Shown: piece after piece, positions 33,535 through 44,331 of the stretch
How the letters are laid out: the number at the start of each line of letters is the position of its first letter
Numbering within the stretch: position 1 is the first letter of the stretch
Origin: Bacteroidales bacterium
Lineage (GTDB): Bacteria > Bacteroidota > Bacteroidia > Bacteroidales > WCHB1-69
NCBI GenBank assembly: GCA_016285145.1
Contig: JAEEQE010000023.1
Span: 1-45,095 of the forward strand
Length of the DNA stretch: 45,095 nt
Direction: 5' to 3'
Made by a program: the position numbers and the translations under genes
The notes under the pieces: generated by a model
What the model saw: only the letters and a program-made list of their open reading frames with translations
What the model was told of the DNA's origin: nothing
Database searches by the model: none

Positions 33535-35658
33535 ATGAAACGAAACTTGTGTATTATGACCGCTCTTATTGCCACGAGCATCCTGGCATCCTCCTGCAAG
33601 TCGAAGGAGGATCAGTCGAATTTGAAAGACAACCCCTTCATGCAGGAATGGAACACGCCGTATGGTGTTCCTCCGTTTTCTGAAATCAAGACGGAACACT
33701 ATCTTCCAGCTTTTGAGGAGGGAATGCGTCAGCAGAAAGAGTGGGTGGAAACCATCGTCAACAATAGTGAAGATCCTACTTTCGGCAATACCATTATCCC
33801 ATTGGAATACAGCGATGAATTGCTGAACAAGGTTAGCATGGTTTTCTTAAACCTGATGGAATGTTGCAATAGTGACGAAATGGAGCACTTGGCTGACACC
33901 ATTCTTCCTATGTTGTCCGCGCACGGTGATGATATCATGTTGAATGACAAACTGTTCAAACGAGTGAAATATGTATATGAACATAAGGACAAGGAGAAAC
34001 TCAATGCGGAGCAACTGCGTCTTCTGGAAGAAACTTATAAAGGGTTTGTACGTGGCGGTGCCAATGTGCCGGCCGACAAACAACCCCGTTTTCGGGAGAT
34101 TAATGAAAAGTTGGCGACGCTGACGCAGAAATTCGGCAATAATGTGCTGAAAGCCACGAACAAATACAAGTTGGTGGTTTCTGATTCCTTGCGTTTGAAA
34201 GGCCTGACGGCGGAACAGTTGGTTAATGCCCGCGAAGTGGCCGACGCTGATGCGAAAACCAAGGGCAAGTATGCTTTCACATTAGATATGCCTACCTTGG
34301 AGCCCTTCTTGATGAACTGTGCGGATCGTGAACTACGGAAGGAGATATGGACGGCCTATTCTACGCGTTGCCTCGGTGGCGAACTTGATAATTCAGCCAT
34401 TATCAATGAAATAGTTAACTTGCGAATTGAGCGGGCCCACATCCTCGGTTACAACCATTACGCCGATTATGTGTTGGATGACTGTATGGCCAAGAATGCC
34501 GAGAATGTCTATCAGCTGCTCAATCAGGTTTGGCAACCCGCGTTGGCCAAAGCCAAGGAGGAGGCCTCTCAGTATCAGGCAATGATTCGCAAGGAGGGTG
34601 GGCATTTCGCGCTGGAACCATACGATTGGCGCTATTATGCCGAGAAAGTCCGCCGCGAGAAATACGACTTGGATGACCAGCTGATCCGTCCATATTTTTC
34701 ATTGGATACCGCTCAAAAGGGCTTGTTCATGGTTTGCAACAAACTCTATGGCTTGACCTTCAAGGAAAATAAGGATATTCCTGTTTATCAGGAGGATGTG
34801 AAAGTTTATGAGGTGATTGACAACAATGAGGTGATCGCCATTGTGTATATGGACTTCTTTCCGAGAGAATCCAAGCGTAGTGGCGCTTGGATGACCAATT
34901 TCCGCGAGCAGTACTGGACCCGTGACGGTCAGAATGTCATACCGATAGTCTCTCTGGTGTTCAACTTCACGAAACCTTCCGGAGACAAGCCTTCCATGCT
35001 CAACGTGGATGAGTTGCAAACTTTGTTTCATGAGTTCGGTCATGCGCTGCACAGCATCCTGTCGCGCTGCCACTATCGCTCTCTTTCTGGTACGAACGTT
35101 CCGCGCGATTATGTGGAGATGCCCTCTCAGTTCATGGAGCATTTTGCCACGGAGCCGGAAATCCTCAAGATGTATGCGCATCATTACCAGACAGGTGAGG
35201 CTATCCCTGATGAACTGATCCGCAAGATGGAGGCTTCGGCCACTTTCGGGCAGGGCTTCATTAACACGGAACTCTTGGCGGCTTCCTTGTTGGATATGGA
35301 TTATCACACGCTGACAGAGAAGACGGATATCCGTCAGCCGGATTTCGAGAACCAGCAGATGGCGAAGATCGGTTTGATTTCGTCCATCATTTCCCGATAT
35401 CGCAGTCCTTATTTCCAGCATGTCTTTTCCGGTGGTTATGGGGCTGGCTACTACAGCTATACGTGGGCGGCGGTACTGGATAATGATGCTTTCGAGGCCT
35501 TCCGTGAGCATGGCGTTTTCGATCAAGCTACGGCTACGGCCTTCCGCACCCATATTCTGGAGCGGGGCAACACCGACGACCCGATGAACTTGTACGTGGC
35601 GTTCCGCGGTCGCAAACCTTCCATTGAACCGTTGCTGAAGAATCGCGGCCTCATGTAG
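33535..35658 (+). CDS. dcp: M3-family metallopeptidase lipoprotein (Dcp-like)
   Basis: 707 residues. A lipoprotein signal (MKRNLCIMTALIATSILASSC) ends in a good lipobox, so the enzyme is probably anchored in a membrane facing the periplasm or surface. The zinc site is HEFGH at residues 499-503, with the downstream glutamate in DYVEMPSQFMEHF. The N-terminal NPFMQEW...PPFSEIKTEHYLPAFEEGMRQQ resembles Dcp peptidyl-dipeptidases, which release C-terminal dipeptides from short peptides. The frame opens at 33502, but ATG 33535 places the signal peptide at the N-terminus. Confidence 0.93.
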   Translation: MKRNLCIMTALIATSILASSCKSKEDQSNLKDNPFMQEWNTPYGVPPFSEIKTEHYLPAFEEGMRQQKEWVETIVNNSEDPTFGNTIIPLEYSDELLNKVSMVFLNLMECCNSDEMEHLADTILPMLSAHGDDIMLNDKLFKRVKYVYEHKDKEKLNAEQLRLLEETYKGFVRGGANVPADKQPRFREINEKLATLTQKFGNNVLKATNKYKLVVSDSLRLKGLTAEQLVNAREVADADAKTKGKYAFTLDMPTLEPFLMNCADRELRKEIWTAYSTRCLGGELDNSAIINEIVNLRIERAHILGYNHYADYVLDDCMAKNAENVYQLLNQVWQPALAKAKEEASQYQAMIRKEGGHFALEPYDWRYYAEKVRREKYDLDDQLIRPYFSLDTAQKGLFMVCNKLYGLTFKENKDIPVYQEDVKVYEVIDNNEVIAIVYMDFFPRESKRSGAWMTNFREQYWTRDGQNVIPIVSLVFNFTKPSGDKPSMLNVDELQTLFHEFGHALHSILSRCHYRSLSGTNVPRDYVEMPSQFMEHFATEPEILKMYAHHYQTGEAIPDELIRKMEASATFGQGFINTELLAASLLDMDYHTLTEKTDIRQPDFENQQMAKIGLISSIISRYRSPYFQHVFSGGYGAGYYSYTWAAVLDNDAFEAFREHGVFDQATATAFRTHILERGNTDDPMNLYVAFRGRKPSIEPLLKNRGLM

Positions 35659-35673
35659 TCCGTCATACAATAA

Positions 35674-37737
<2,064 letters not shown>

Positions 37738-37775
37738 GAACTCTCACCACCCGTTAAACCCTCTTGTTTTTTTTG

Positions 37776-37783
37776 TATTTTTG
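37776..37783 (+). promoter_or_regulatory. -7 element (TATTTTTG) for the heptose kinase-like gene
   Basis: TATTTTTG lies 19 bp before ATG 37803, downstream of the ligA stop. No clear -33. Confidence 0.5.
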
Positions 37784-37802
37784 CAGCCCAAAATTTTTTG
37801 TT

Positions 37803-38813
37803 ATGGATATGGATAAAATCAACGAGGTCTTCGACCAGTTCCGCAACACGAACGTGTTGGTTATCGGCGATGTGATGATTGACTGCTACATCACCGGCAA
37901 GGTGACGCGCATCAGCCCCGAGGCGCCGGTTCCCATCGTCAATGCGCAAAGCCGTACCTACCGGCTTGGCGGTGCTGCCAACGTGGCCCTCAACCTCAAA
38001 TCGCTCGGTGCCCACCCGATTCTATGTTCGGTGATCGGCAGCGATAATAAAGCCAAGGTATTCTATGACCTGATGGAGGATTGTGATCTGGATTCCGTGG
38101 GGCTGGTTCCCATGTACGGCCGTCGCACGACGGTGAAATACCGTATCATCGGTAATAATGCCCATATTGTTCGCGTGGATGACGAGCGCGATGAACAGTT
38201 GAAGGAACGGGAAAAACGCCAGCTGATCACCACGGTGGAGCAACTTATAGACCATCATTCCATTGATGCGTTGATTTTTGAGGACTATGATAAAGGTCTT
38301 TTCTCCAAAGACCTGATCCAGGAGATCATCAATTTTGCCCATAAGAAGAATATCTTCATTGCTGTGGATCCCAAGAAACGGAATTTCAATAACTATTCCA
38401 ATGTGGATTTGTTCAAACCTAACTTGAAGGAATTGACCACTGGATTGAATCTTGAGGATAATGTGGAACTTACGTTGGATGATATTCATGACATCGCGAA
38501 GAAATTCGCCGCTGAAAAGAAAATCGGCAAGGTGATGATTACCATGTCGGCCAAGGGCATCGCATTCTACGACAACAGCAATGGACATTTCCATCATCAG
38601 AAGGCTTTCAAACGCCGTGTGAGCGATGTGTCCGGCGCAGGCGATACGGTCATATCGGTGGCCACCCTTTTCCTGCTCAAGGGCGAATCGGTGGAACTTA
38701 CGAGCCTGGCCTCCAATTTGGCCGGCGGACTCGTGTGCGAATATGTGGGCGTGGTCCCCGTCAATGTGGCCCAGTTGAAAAACGAGATTCTGAAGAACCA
38801 GCCCGTTGAATAA
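37803..38813 (+). CDS. rfaE1: PfkB-family sugar kinase, RfaE1/HldE kinase-domain-like
   Basis: 336 residues, a ribokinase-fold kinase. It shows GDVMIDCYITGKVTRISPEAPVPIV and RLGGAANVALNLKSLGA, which are diagnostic of the heptose-7-phosphate kinase half of HldE/RfaE. The anion-hole and base motif SGAGDT has Asp281. The nucleotidyltransferase half is absent, so this is the stand-alone kinase form. The reaction would be ATP-dependent phosphorylation of D-glycero-D-manno-heptose 7-phosphate for LPS core. No other heptose genes are in the window, so a different sugar phosphate cannot be excluded. Confidence 0.85.
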   Translation: MDMDKINEVFDQFRNTNVLVIGDVMIDCYITGKVTRISPEAPVPIVNAQSRTYRLGGAANVALNLKSLGAHPILCSVIGSDNKAKVFYDLMEDCDLDSVGLVPMYGRRTTVKYRIIGNNAHIVRVDDERDEQLKEREKRQLITTVEQLIDHHSIDALIFEDYDKGLFSKDLIQEIINFAHKKNIFIAVDPKKRNFNNYSNVDLFKPNLKELTTGLNLEDNVELTLDDIHDIAKKFAAEKKIGKVMITMSAKGIAFYDNSNGHFHHQKAFKRRVSDVSGAGDTVISVATLFLLKGESVELTSLASNLAGGLVCEYVGVVPVNVAQLKNEILKNQPVE

Positions 38814-38865
38814 TAAAATGCACACATTTCCGTTAGGCTGTTGTGTTGATAATTATTAAGATTAG

Positions 38866-39648
38866 ATGAAATCCTTGCAAAAATTCCTGCTGTTGGCGAT
38901 GTTGGTGTGTGTCACATCGGCATCTTGCGCGCAGTCGAGGGTCTTCGGCGTGCCCAATTTGCAGAAATATGACACCCGGCGCTTCCATTTCGGAATCCTG
39001 TTGGGAGGTTCCAGTCTGAACTACTATTCCAAAGTCAATCCCGACTTGACAGACTACTCCTACAGCATTGTGGAAACGAAAGGCGGTCTGGCCTTTAATA
39101 TCGGCATTGTCACGGATATGCGGATGGGCAAGTATTTCGACTTGCGCCTGATTCCGGCTATTACCGTTGGAGACCCGGTGGTGGTTTATTATAAAGCTAA
39201 TTACGAACTTATTGACCAACCCCGCACACAACATGTCTTTTTGGATATCCCTCTGCTGTTGAAATTCAAATCCTCCCGTATGGCCAACAATATCCGCGCC
39301 TACGTCATCGGCGGTGCCCAATACAGCCTCGATATGACTTCCAACGCAAAATACAATAAGGAAAATCACATGCATGCGAAAGCTGCACCTATGCTGAAGG
39401 CTAGTCATGATGAGGATAAAATATACCTGAACACCAAATTCCATGACTTTCTCGGTGTGGCTGGTGTCGGCTTCGACTTCTATTGCACCTACTTCAAACT
39501 CGCGGTGGAGCTTAAGATGTCGTTCGGGCTCCGCAACCTGCTGATCACGGACCCATCGCGGTATCCCTCGTATGTGGATCTCCAATATGTGGAATCGTTA
39601 CAATATCTGAAATCCAGAAATTTCCAATTATCTATTACTTTTGAATAA
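38866..39648 (+). CDS. porT: PorT-like outer membrane protein (type IX secretion system)
   Basis: 260 residues with a signal peptide (to about residue 22, SCAQ). The start of the mature part, NLQKYDTRRFHFGILLGGSSLNYY, matches the PorT/SprT family pattern (N-x-x-x-D...HFG-x-x-LG). The rest alternates beta-strands, as expected of a beta-barrel. PorT is required for T9SS function in Porphyromonas and Flavobacterium. The giant protein at the start of the window carries the sorting tail recognised by this system. It is followed by glyQS after 2 bp, suggesting co-transcription. A generic PorT-family barrel is the alternative. Confidence 0.78.
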   Translation: MKSLQKFLLLAMLVCVTSASCAQSRVFGVPNLQKYDTRRFHFGILLGGSSLNYYSKVNPDLTDYSYSIVETKGGLAFNIGIVTDMRMGKYFDLRLIPAITVGDPVVVYYKANYELIDQPRTQHVFLDIPLLLKFKSSRMANNIRAYVIGGAQYSLDMTSNAKYNKENHMHAKAAPMLKASHDEDKIYLNTKFHDFLGVAGVGFDFYCTYFKLAVELKMSFGLRNLLITDPSRYPSYVDLQYVESLQYLKSRNFQLSITFE

Positions 39649-39650
39649 AA

Positions 39651-41165
39651 ATGGCAAATAACGAAGAACTTTTCAAACAGATTGTCGCCCATGCCAAGGA
39701 GTATGGCTTTATTTTCCCTTCCAGTGAAATATATGACGGCTTGAGTGCCGTTTACGATTATGGTCAGAACGGTGTTGAACTGAAGAACAATATCAAACAA
39801 TATTGGTGGAAGGCTATGGTACAGTATCACGACAATATTGTCGGGTTGGACAGTGCCATCTTCATGCACCCCACCATCTGGAAGGCTTCCGGTCATGTGG
39901 ATGCATTCAACGATCCGCTCATTGATAACAAGGATTCCAAGAAACGCTACCGCGCCGACGTGTTGATCGAGGATCATATCGCCAAAATCGAGGACAAGAT
40001 CAACAAGGAGGTGGAAAAGGCCCGCAAACGTTTCGAGAATTTCGATGAGAAGATGTTCCGCGAGACCAATGGCCGGGTGCTGCAATACCAGAAGCAGATT
40101 GACGACATCACGGCCCGCTTTGCGGAGATGATGAACGCCAACGACCTGGCCGGCCTGAAGGCGCTGATTGAGGAACTCGGCATCGCCTGCCCGATTTCCG
40201 GCACGCGCAACTGGACCGACGTGCGCCAGTTCAACCTCATGTTTGCCACGAAGCTTGGTTCCGTTTCCGATGGCGCTGACACCATATATCTTCGCCCGGA
40301 AACCGCACAAGGTATATTTGTTAACTTCTTGAATATATACAAGACAGGTCGTATGAAGCTGCCGTTCGGAATCGCGCAGATTGGCAAGGCCTTCCGTAAC
40401 GAGATTGTGGCCCGCCAGTTCATATTCCGTATGCGCGAGTTCGAGCAGATGGAGATGCAGTTCTTCGTGAAACCCGGCGAGGAACTCAAATGGTTCGACT
40501 ATTGGAAGCAAACCCGTCTGCAATGGCATCAGGCTCTGGGAATTCCGGCGGAGAACTATCGTTTCCATGACCACGAGAAACTGGCTCACTATGCCAATGC
40601 CGCCACCGACATCGAATTTAAATTCCCGTTTGGCTTCAAGGAACTGGAGGGCATTCATTCCAGAACCAATTTCGACCTCTCGCAGCACGAGAAATTCTCC
40701 GGCAAGAAGTTGCGTTATTTCGATCCGGAACTCAATGAAAACTATGTGCCATATGTGATTGAGACTTCCATCGGGGTGGACCGCATGTTCCTGGCGGTGT
40801 TCAGCCATGCCTACACGGAGGAGACTTTGGAGGACGGCTCCACGCGCGTGGTGTTGCGCTTGCCGGTAAAACTGGCCCCGTACAAGGTGGCTGTGCTGCC
40901 GTTGGTGAAGAAAGACGGTCTGCCAGAAATTGGCCAGGAAATATTCAACACGTTGAAGAAGGATTTCATGGTTCAGTACGAAGACAAAGATGCTATCGGA
41001 CGTCGCTATCGCCGTCAGGATGCCATCGGTACTCCCTTCTGTATCACGATTGACAACCAGACCAAGGAGGACAACACTGTCACCGTGCGCGAGCGCGATA
41101 CCATGGCCCAGTACCGCCTGCCCATCGAGGGTCTGGCAGAGGAACTTTGGAAGAAGTTGCGCTAA
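39651..41165 (+). CDS. glyQS: Glycine--tRNA ligase (dimeric class II)
   Basis: 504 residues, the alpha2-type enzyme. It begins with the GlyRS signature YGFIFPSSEIYDGLSAVYDYG and has class II motif 2 (FRNEIVARQFIFRMREFEQMEMQFF region) and motif 3 (GVDRMFLAVF). The C-terminal anticodon-binding domain starts near LAPYKVAVLPLVKK. It charges tRNA-Gly and is essential. ATG 39651 follows porT by 2 bp. The internal region at about 110-170 is lysine/glutamate-rich and helical, as in bacterial homologues. It is convergent with the next gene, with a 24-bp gap. Confidence 0.97.
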   Translation: MANNEELFKQIVAHAKEYGFIFPSSEIYDGLSAVYDYGQNGVELKNNIKQYWWKAMVQYHDNIVGLDSAIFMHPTIWKASGHVDAFNDPLIDNKDSKKRYRADVLIEDHIAKIEDKINKEVEKARKRFENFDEKMFRETNGRVLQYQKQIDDITARFAEMMNANDLAGLKALIEELGIACPISGTRNWTDVRQFNLMFATKLGSVSDGADTIYLRPETAQGIFVNFLNIYKTGRMKLPFGIAQIGKAFRNEIVARQFIFRMREFEQMEMQFFVKPGEELKWFDYWKQTRLQWHQALGIPAENYRFHDHEKLAHYANAATDIEFKFPFGFKELEGIHSRTNFDLSQHEKFSGKKLRYFDPELNENYVPYVIETSIGVDRMFLAVFSHAYTEETLEDGSTRVVLRLPVKLAPYKVAVLPLVKKDGLPEIGQEIFNTLKKDFMVQYEDKDAIGRRYRRQDAIGTPFCITIDNQTKEDNTVTVRERDTMAQYRLPIEGLAEELWKKLR

Positions 41166-41189
41166 TTGTTATTGCAACTACCTTTATGA

Positions 41190-42062
41190 TCAATACGTTG
41201 TATTATTCTCATCTTTCAACACCTCCAGTCTCTTATCGAGTTCTCTGAATGTTGAAAGCTCTTGGGGCTTGATGGGGCCTGAATAGAAATCGTTGAATTT
41301 TGGAGCGCTTTTCGGGTCTGCTACCTCCTGCTCTCGGGTGTTTGTGAATTCTATCACCTCTTGTTCCGGTATGTCGATGGCCGCCATGTTGCGAAGGTTG
41401 TGGTGGCGCATTGTGGCCGCCATATAGGAGAGCCAAGACCTCCAGTAGTGAATGCCTTTTAGCGTGTGCCGGATTTTCTCGCAACGAATGCATTTGGCAG
41501 GTATGGTGCTGCCTTCGTAGTTGTCGGGATGGTCTTTGATGTCGCGTATGGTACCTTCCACTTCGGTCACCCAGCCGTTCCAACGTTCCTCCACCATGTT
41601 CATCGCGGAAAAACATTGCCCTACGTGGTCAATAAACAGCACGTTCCCCATATTCTTCCAGGTTTCGATGTTGTTCGAAAATATGCTTTCTGCCGACTTG
41701 TCGTATGTCAAGAACAAAAGGTCTGAAGATTGCGTTATCAGTCCGTTCAGCACCTCTTCCGGCAGCAATTCCAGTTCCTCTACGGGTTTGCTGAGCAACC
41801 AAGTGGCGGCACTGTCAGCCGGGGCTATATATACTGCTATTTCCTCCAGATTCCGGGAAAACTTTTCAATATTGCTCATCACCATCATCGCCGAGAGGCG
41901 GCGGTCCTTGGCGCGATGGTGTCTGTCCAGCAGATAGGCGGACACAATGGTGAAAAACAGAGAGATAGAGGTGGCGAGGACAATCATTCCAAGCTGCTTC
42001 AAGAAACTGCCTTTTAGGGAGTTTACATTGATTTTGGGTGGTCTGATGGGGATTTTTGCCAT
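41190..42062 (-). CDS. Membrane-anchored protein of unknown function
   Basis: 290 residues. A basic N-terminus (MAKIPIRPPKINVNSLKGSF) precedes one strong membrane segment (about residues 23-45). The rest is a mostly helical soluble domain with a CIRCEKIRH element (CxxC) around residue 195, which could bind metal or form a disulfide. I recognise no family. It stands alone, convergent with glyQS. The best promoter-like element is about 210 bp upstream, so the leader may be long and would include a palindromic repeat. Confidence 0.72.
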   Translation of the reverse strand: MAKIPIRPPKINVNSLKGSFLKQLGMIVLATSISLFFTIVSAYLLDRHHRAKDRRLSAMMVMSNIEKFSRNLEEIAVYIAPADSAATWLLSKPVEELELLPEEVLNGLITQSSDLLFLTYDKSAESIFSNNIETWKNMGNVLFIDHVGQCFSAMNMVEERWNGWVTEVEGTIRDIKDHPDNYEGSTIPAKCIRCEKIRHTLKGIHYWRSWLSYMAATMRHHNLRNMAAIDIPEQEVIEFTNTREQEVADPKSAPKFNDFYSGPIKPQELSTFRELDKRLEVLKDENNTTY

Positions 42063-42181
42063 ATTTCAATAATAAAAAACGGGGCATAGATATAATATTT
42101 TCGGATGTTGTCGGGAAAAATGCTCATATGACTCTCATCTGTTGTTCTCCTGCAGAAGTCGCTGATTTGCGCAGGAAAAAT

Positions 42182-42209
42182 GTGGAGACACAATGCATTG
42201 CGTCTCTAC
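42182..42209. repeat. 28-bp palindromic element (REP-like)
   Basis: GTGGAGACACAATG and CATTGCGTCTCTAC are reverse complements at 12 of 14 positions. The GAGACGCAATGCATTGCGTCTC-type palindrome recalls dispersed intergenic palindromes in Bacteroidota and cyanobacteria; only one copy is in the window. Confidence 0.7.
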
Positions 42210-42269
42210 AATTGCAAATGCCATCAATAAGATAATCATTTTTCACTTTTAGAGAATTAAATTCGGGTG

Positions 42270-42277
42270 CAAAAATA
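42270..42277 (-). promoter_or_regulatory. -7 element (TATTTTTG), possible promoter of the 41190-42062 gene
   Basis: CAAAAATA on the plus strand reads TATTTTTG on the minus strand, about 208 bp before the start at 42062. The long distance makes the assignment tentative. Confidence 0.35.
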
Positions 42278-42381
42278 CAATAGTCATCGGGAAATGATTT
42301 TCATTTAATGAGACATATCTTTTTTTCAAAAAAATGAAACGAATCCCTTCGGTTTGTTTGATTTTGCCGCCCGAAATCCAT

Positions 42382-43305
42382 TTAAAATGCAATTCTCACG
42401 AATACAGGATAATGATCGGATGGATTCTTCCGGATATATGTGTCAAATGTGATTTCTTGGGGCGCATCGGGCGACTTCAGCGATTTGCCAGAGACATGAT
42501 CTTCCGTCCAATAGCTGTTTGTGAGTATTCCGTACGCTTCCACCGGTGTGGCAGGCGATACAAACACATGGTCAATGCGACTGTTGGTGAAATATTCTGT
42601 CTTAAATGCGTTGAAGGTGCCATTTTCGGCAAAACGGATACGAGCCGCCTCGTATGAGTCCTTCAGCAGTCCTGATTTCGTGAAGATAGAATATATCTCG
42701 TTGTTCTGATCTACATTGAAGTCGCCGGTCAGGATGACAGGGGCTTCATTGGCGATTTCGCGGATGCGGGCGACGACGAGTTTCGCCGCCTCCCTCCGCG
42801 CCACGATGCCCACATGGTCCATGTGTAGATTGAAGAAATAGAAAACCTTTGCGTTATTCTGGTCTGCGCTGTTCAGGCGGAACTTGCCCCATGTGCAGAT
42901 GCGGATACAGGCGGCATCCCAGCCCAAACCTGGCTTGTCGGGATTCTCGCTAAGCCAGAAATTCCCATTGTCAAGGAGATCCAGTTTCTCTTTCTTGTAA
43001 AAAATCGCCTCATACTCGCCGCCTTTGTCACCATCGTCGCGGCCGATACCGATGTGATCATAGCCGTCCAGAGCTTTCCGCATATCCTGAAGTTGCGAAT
43101 ACAGAACCTCTTGTGTTCCAAAAATCAAGGGGTTCATGAAATTGATTTGATCGCAAATCACTTGGCATCGCTTGCTCCAAATATGACCGGAAACGCTATC
43201 GCTATTGTTTTTGTAACGTATGTTGTATGAGCCGACAAGATACTCTTGGGCTTCGATAGAAAGCATTAAAACTGTGAAAAACACAAAGAAGGCCAGTTTC
43301 CGCAT
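42382..43305 (-). CDS. Secreted endonuclease/exonuclease/phosphatase-family protein
   Basis: 307 residues with a signal peptide (MRKLAFFVFFTVLMLSIEAQ). The EEP fold motifs are all present: SYNIRY, the metal-binding glutamate in TQEV, NLHMDHVG, GDFNVDQN, SRIDHVFVS and the catalytic SDHYPV. Secreted Bacteroidota members act as nucleases, sphingomyelinases or phosphodiesterases; the substrate here is not evident. The frame opens at 43326, but ATG 43305 starts the signal peptide and lies 18 bp after a TATCTTTG element. Confidence 0.9.
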   Translation of the reverse strand: MRKLAFFVFFTVLMLSIEAQEYLVGSYNIRYKNNSDSVSGHIWSKRCQVICDQINFMNPLIFGTQEVLYSQLQDMRKALDGYDHIGIGRDDGDKGGEYEAIFYKKEKLDLLDNGNFWLSENPDKPGLGWDAACIRICTWGKFRLNSADQNNAKVFYFFNLHMDHVGIVARREAAKLVVARIREIANEAPVILTGDFNVDQNNEIYSIFTKSGLLKDSYEAARIRFAENGTFNAFKTEYFTNSRIDHVFVSPATPVEAYGILTNSYWTEDHVSGKSLKSPDAPQEITFDTYIRKNPSDHYPVFVRIAF

Positions 43306-43323
43306 AAGAAAATATTTAAAATG

Positions 43324-43331
43324 CAAAGATA
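43324..43331 (-). promoter_or_regulatory. -7 element (TATCTTTG) for the EEP-family gene
   Basis: CAAAGATA on the plus strand reads TATCTTTG on the minus strand, 18 bp before ATG 43305. The nearest CAAA (-33) is 27 bp further, too far. Confidence 0.5.
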
Positions 43332-43653
43332 CAAAGTTTCTTGAAAAATTTTTCTCGACAAATGCTTGTGGAAGATTGCTGTTATATCAAAATTGCCTTT
43401 TTTATAGCCAAAGAAATACATCCGATTTCCAATACAATGTTCATTGTTGGTTGCCGTTGGACCGTTGTTTTTCATTCGAAAAATGATCATGTGCTTATGG
43501 ATCGGATTATTTTTCGAAAATGATGGTTAAGTGATGGCAAAAACACAAAATAATTCTTACGATTTTGTTTTTATCATTGTTTTTTTAGAGCAGAAACGTG
43601 CGATACGTTGATATGATTTTTCGCCAAAATACATTTCGTCCCCGCATTTTACG

Positions 43654-43661
43654 TATTTTTG
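43654..43661 (+). promoter_or_regulatory. -7 element (TATTTTTG) for the membrane protein gene at 43769
   Basis: TATTTTTG followed by CCGCCGG, about 107 bp before ATG 43769. The leader would contain the 10-bp repeat. Confidence 0.45.
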
Positions 43662-43720
43662 CCGCCGGAAATATCATTGATATGAGAAATAATGAACCCC
43701 AATCAAATTTTGGGAAAAAT

Positions 43721-43750
43721 AATCTGCGATAATCAGCGAAATCTGCGGGG
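43721..43750 (+). repeat. Three-unit 10-bp leader repeat
   Basis: AATCTGCGAT, AATCAGCGAA and ATCTGCGGGG follow one another and end 18 nt before ATG 43769. The core is TCTGCG/TCAGCG. Confidence 0.7.
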
Positions 43751-43768
43751 AGATAAAAATCAGATAGT

Positions 43769-44182
43769 ATGCTCAAACTCGAAAAATTCCTGACATTATT
43801 CATTGCCATCGGCGCGGTGGCTGGCGCCGCGATGATGTGGATTGATCCCACGGGCGCAATGTGGGGCGGCGGGCCACTGTTAGAGATGTTGCGTGCGAAG
43901 ATGCCCTGGCCGGATGTATTCTTCCGAAACTTCATCCTGTCGGGTTTCGTGCTACTGGCACTGAATGGCCTCACCCAATTCGCGGCGGCGTACCTGCTCT
44001 TCAAAAAGCACCCGCTCGCGCAATGGACTGTCTTTGCCTGCAGTGTCATTCTGATGCTCTGGATCGTTCTCGAATGGTGGATCTGGGGCTTCAACGCCAT
44101 GAGCAACATCTACTTCGTGTTCGGACTCGTGGAAGCCGTGGCTGCAGTGGTGAATCTGAAAAATAAGAAAGAAGGCAAATAA
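43769..44182 (+). CDS. Small polytopic membrane protein of unknown function
   Basis: 137 residues with four predicted membrane segments (about 5-25, 52-75, 83-103, 107-127) and a short lysine-rich C-terminus (NLKNKKEGK). A conserved-looking loop MWIDPTGAMWGGGPLLEML lies after the first segment. I recognise no function. It is the first of two adjacent small membrane protein genes, each preceded by a similar 10-bp periodic leader repeat, which suggests related regulation or co-function. Confidence 0.75.
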   Translation: MLKLEKFLTLFIAIGAVAGAAMMWIDPTGAMWGGGPLLEMLRAKMPWPDVFFRNFILSGFVLLALNGLTQFAAAYLLFKKHPLAQWTVFACSVILMLWIVLEWWIWGFNAMSNIYFVFGLVEAVAAVVNLKNKKEGK

Positions 44183-44272
44183 GGACCTTGTTTTGAACAA
44201 GAGTCGCAGCACTACTGACCAACGACTGTTTTGTGCTTTTGTCGTTTTGAAATATTTTCAATAGGAGAAAAA

Positions 44273-44302
44273 ACGTCTGCGTATGTCTGCGCAATCTGCA
44301 GG
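44273..44302 (+). repeat. Second three-unit 10-bp leader repeat
   Basis: ACGTCTGCGT, ATGTCTGCGC and AATCTGCAGG end 29 nt before ATG 44332. The TCTGCG core is shared with 43721-43750. Confidence 0.7.
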
Positions 44303-44331
44303 AATAAGCATTGAGAAAACAACTACTAACA

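Larger units (their letters stand above)
42063..42381. other. Intergenic region with REP-like palindrome
   Basis: About 320 bp between two minus-strand genes. It holds a palindrome at 42182-42209 and a minus-strand TATTTTTG element (42270-42277). The rest is A+T-rich and without a gene. Confidence 0.6.
43306..43768. other. Divergent intergenic region
   Basis: About 460 bp, A+T-rich, with promoter-like elements at both ends (43324-43331 minus, 43654-43661 plus) and a three-unit 10-bp repeat at 43721-43750. Short ORFs of 60-75 codons overlap here on both strands with no supporting features. Confidence 0.6.

Noticed and set aside
43266-43523. Two overlapping short ORFs (60 and 74 codons) on opposite strands in the intergenic region.
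   Set aside because: They lack start context, membrane or signal features and overlap each other and a promoter-like element.
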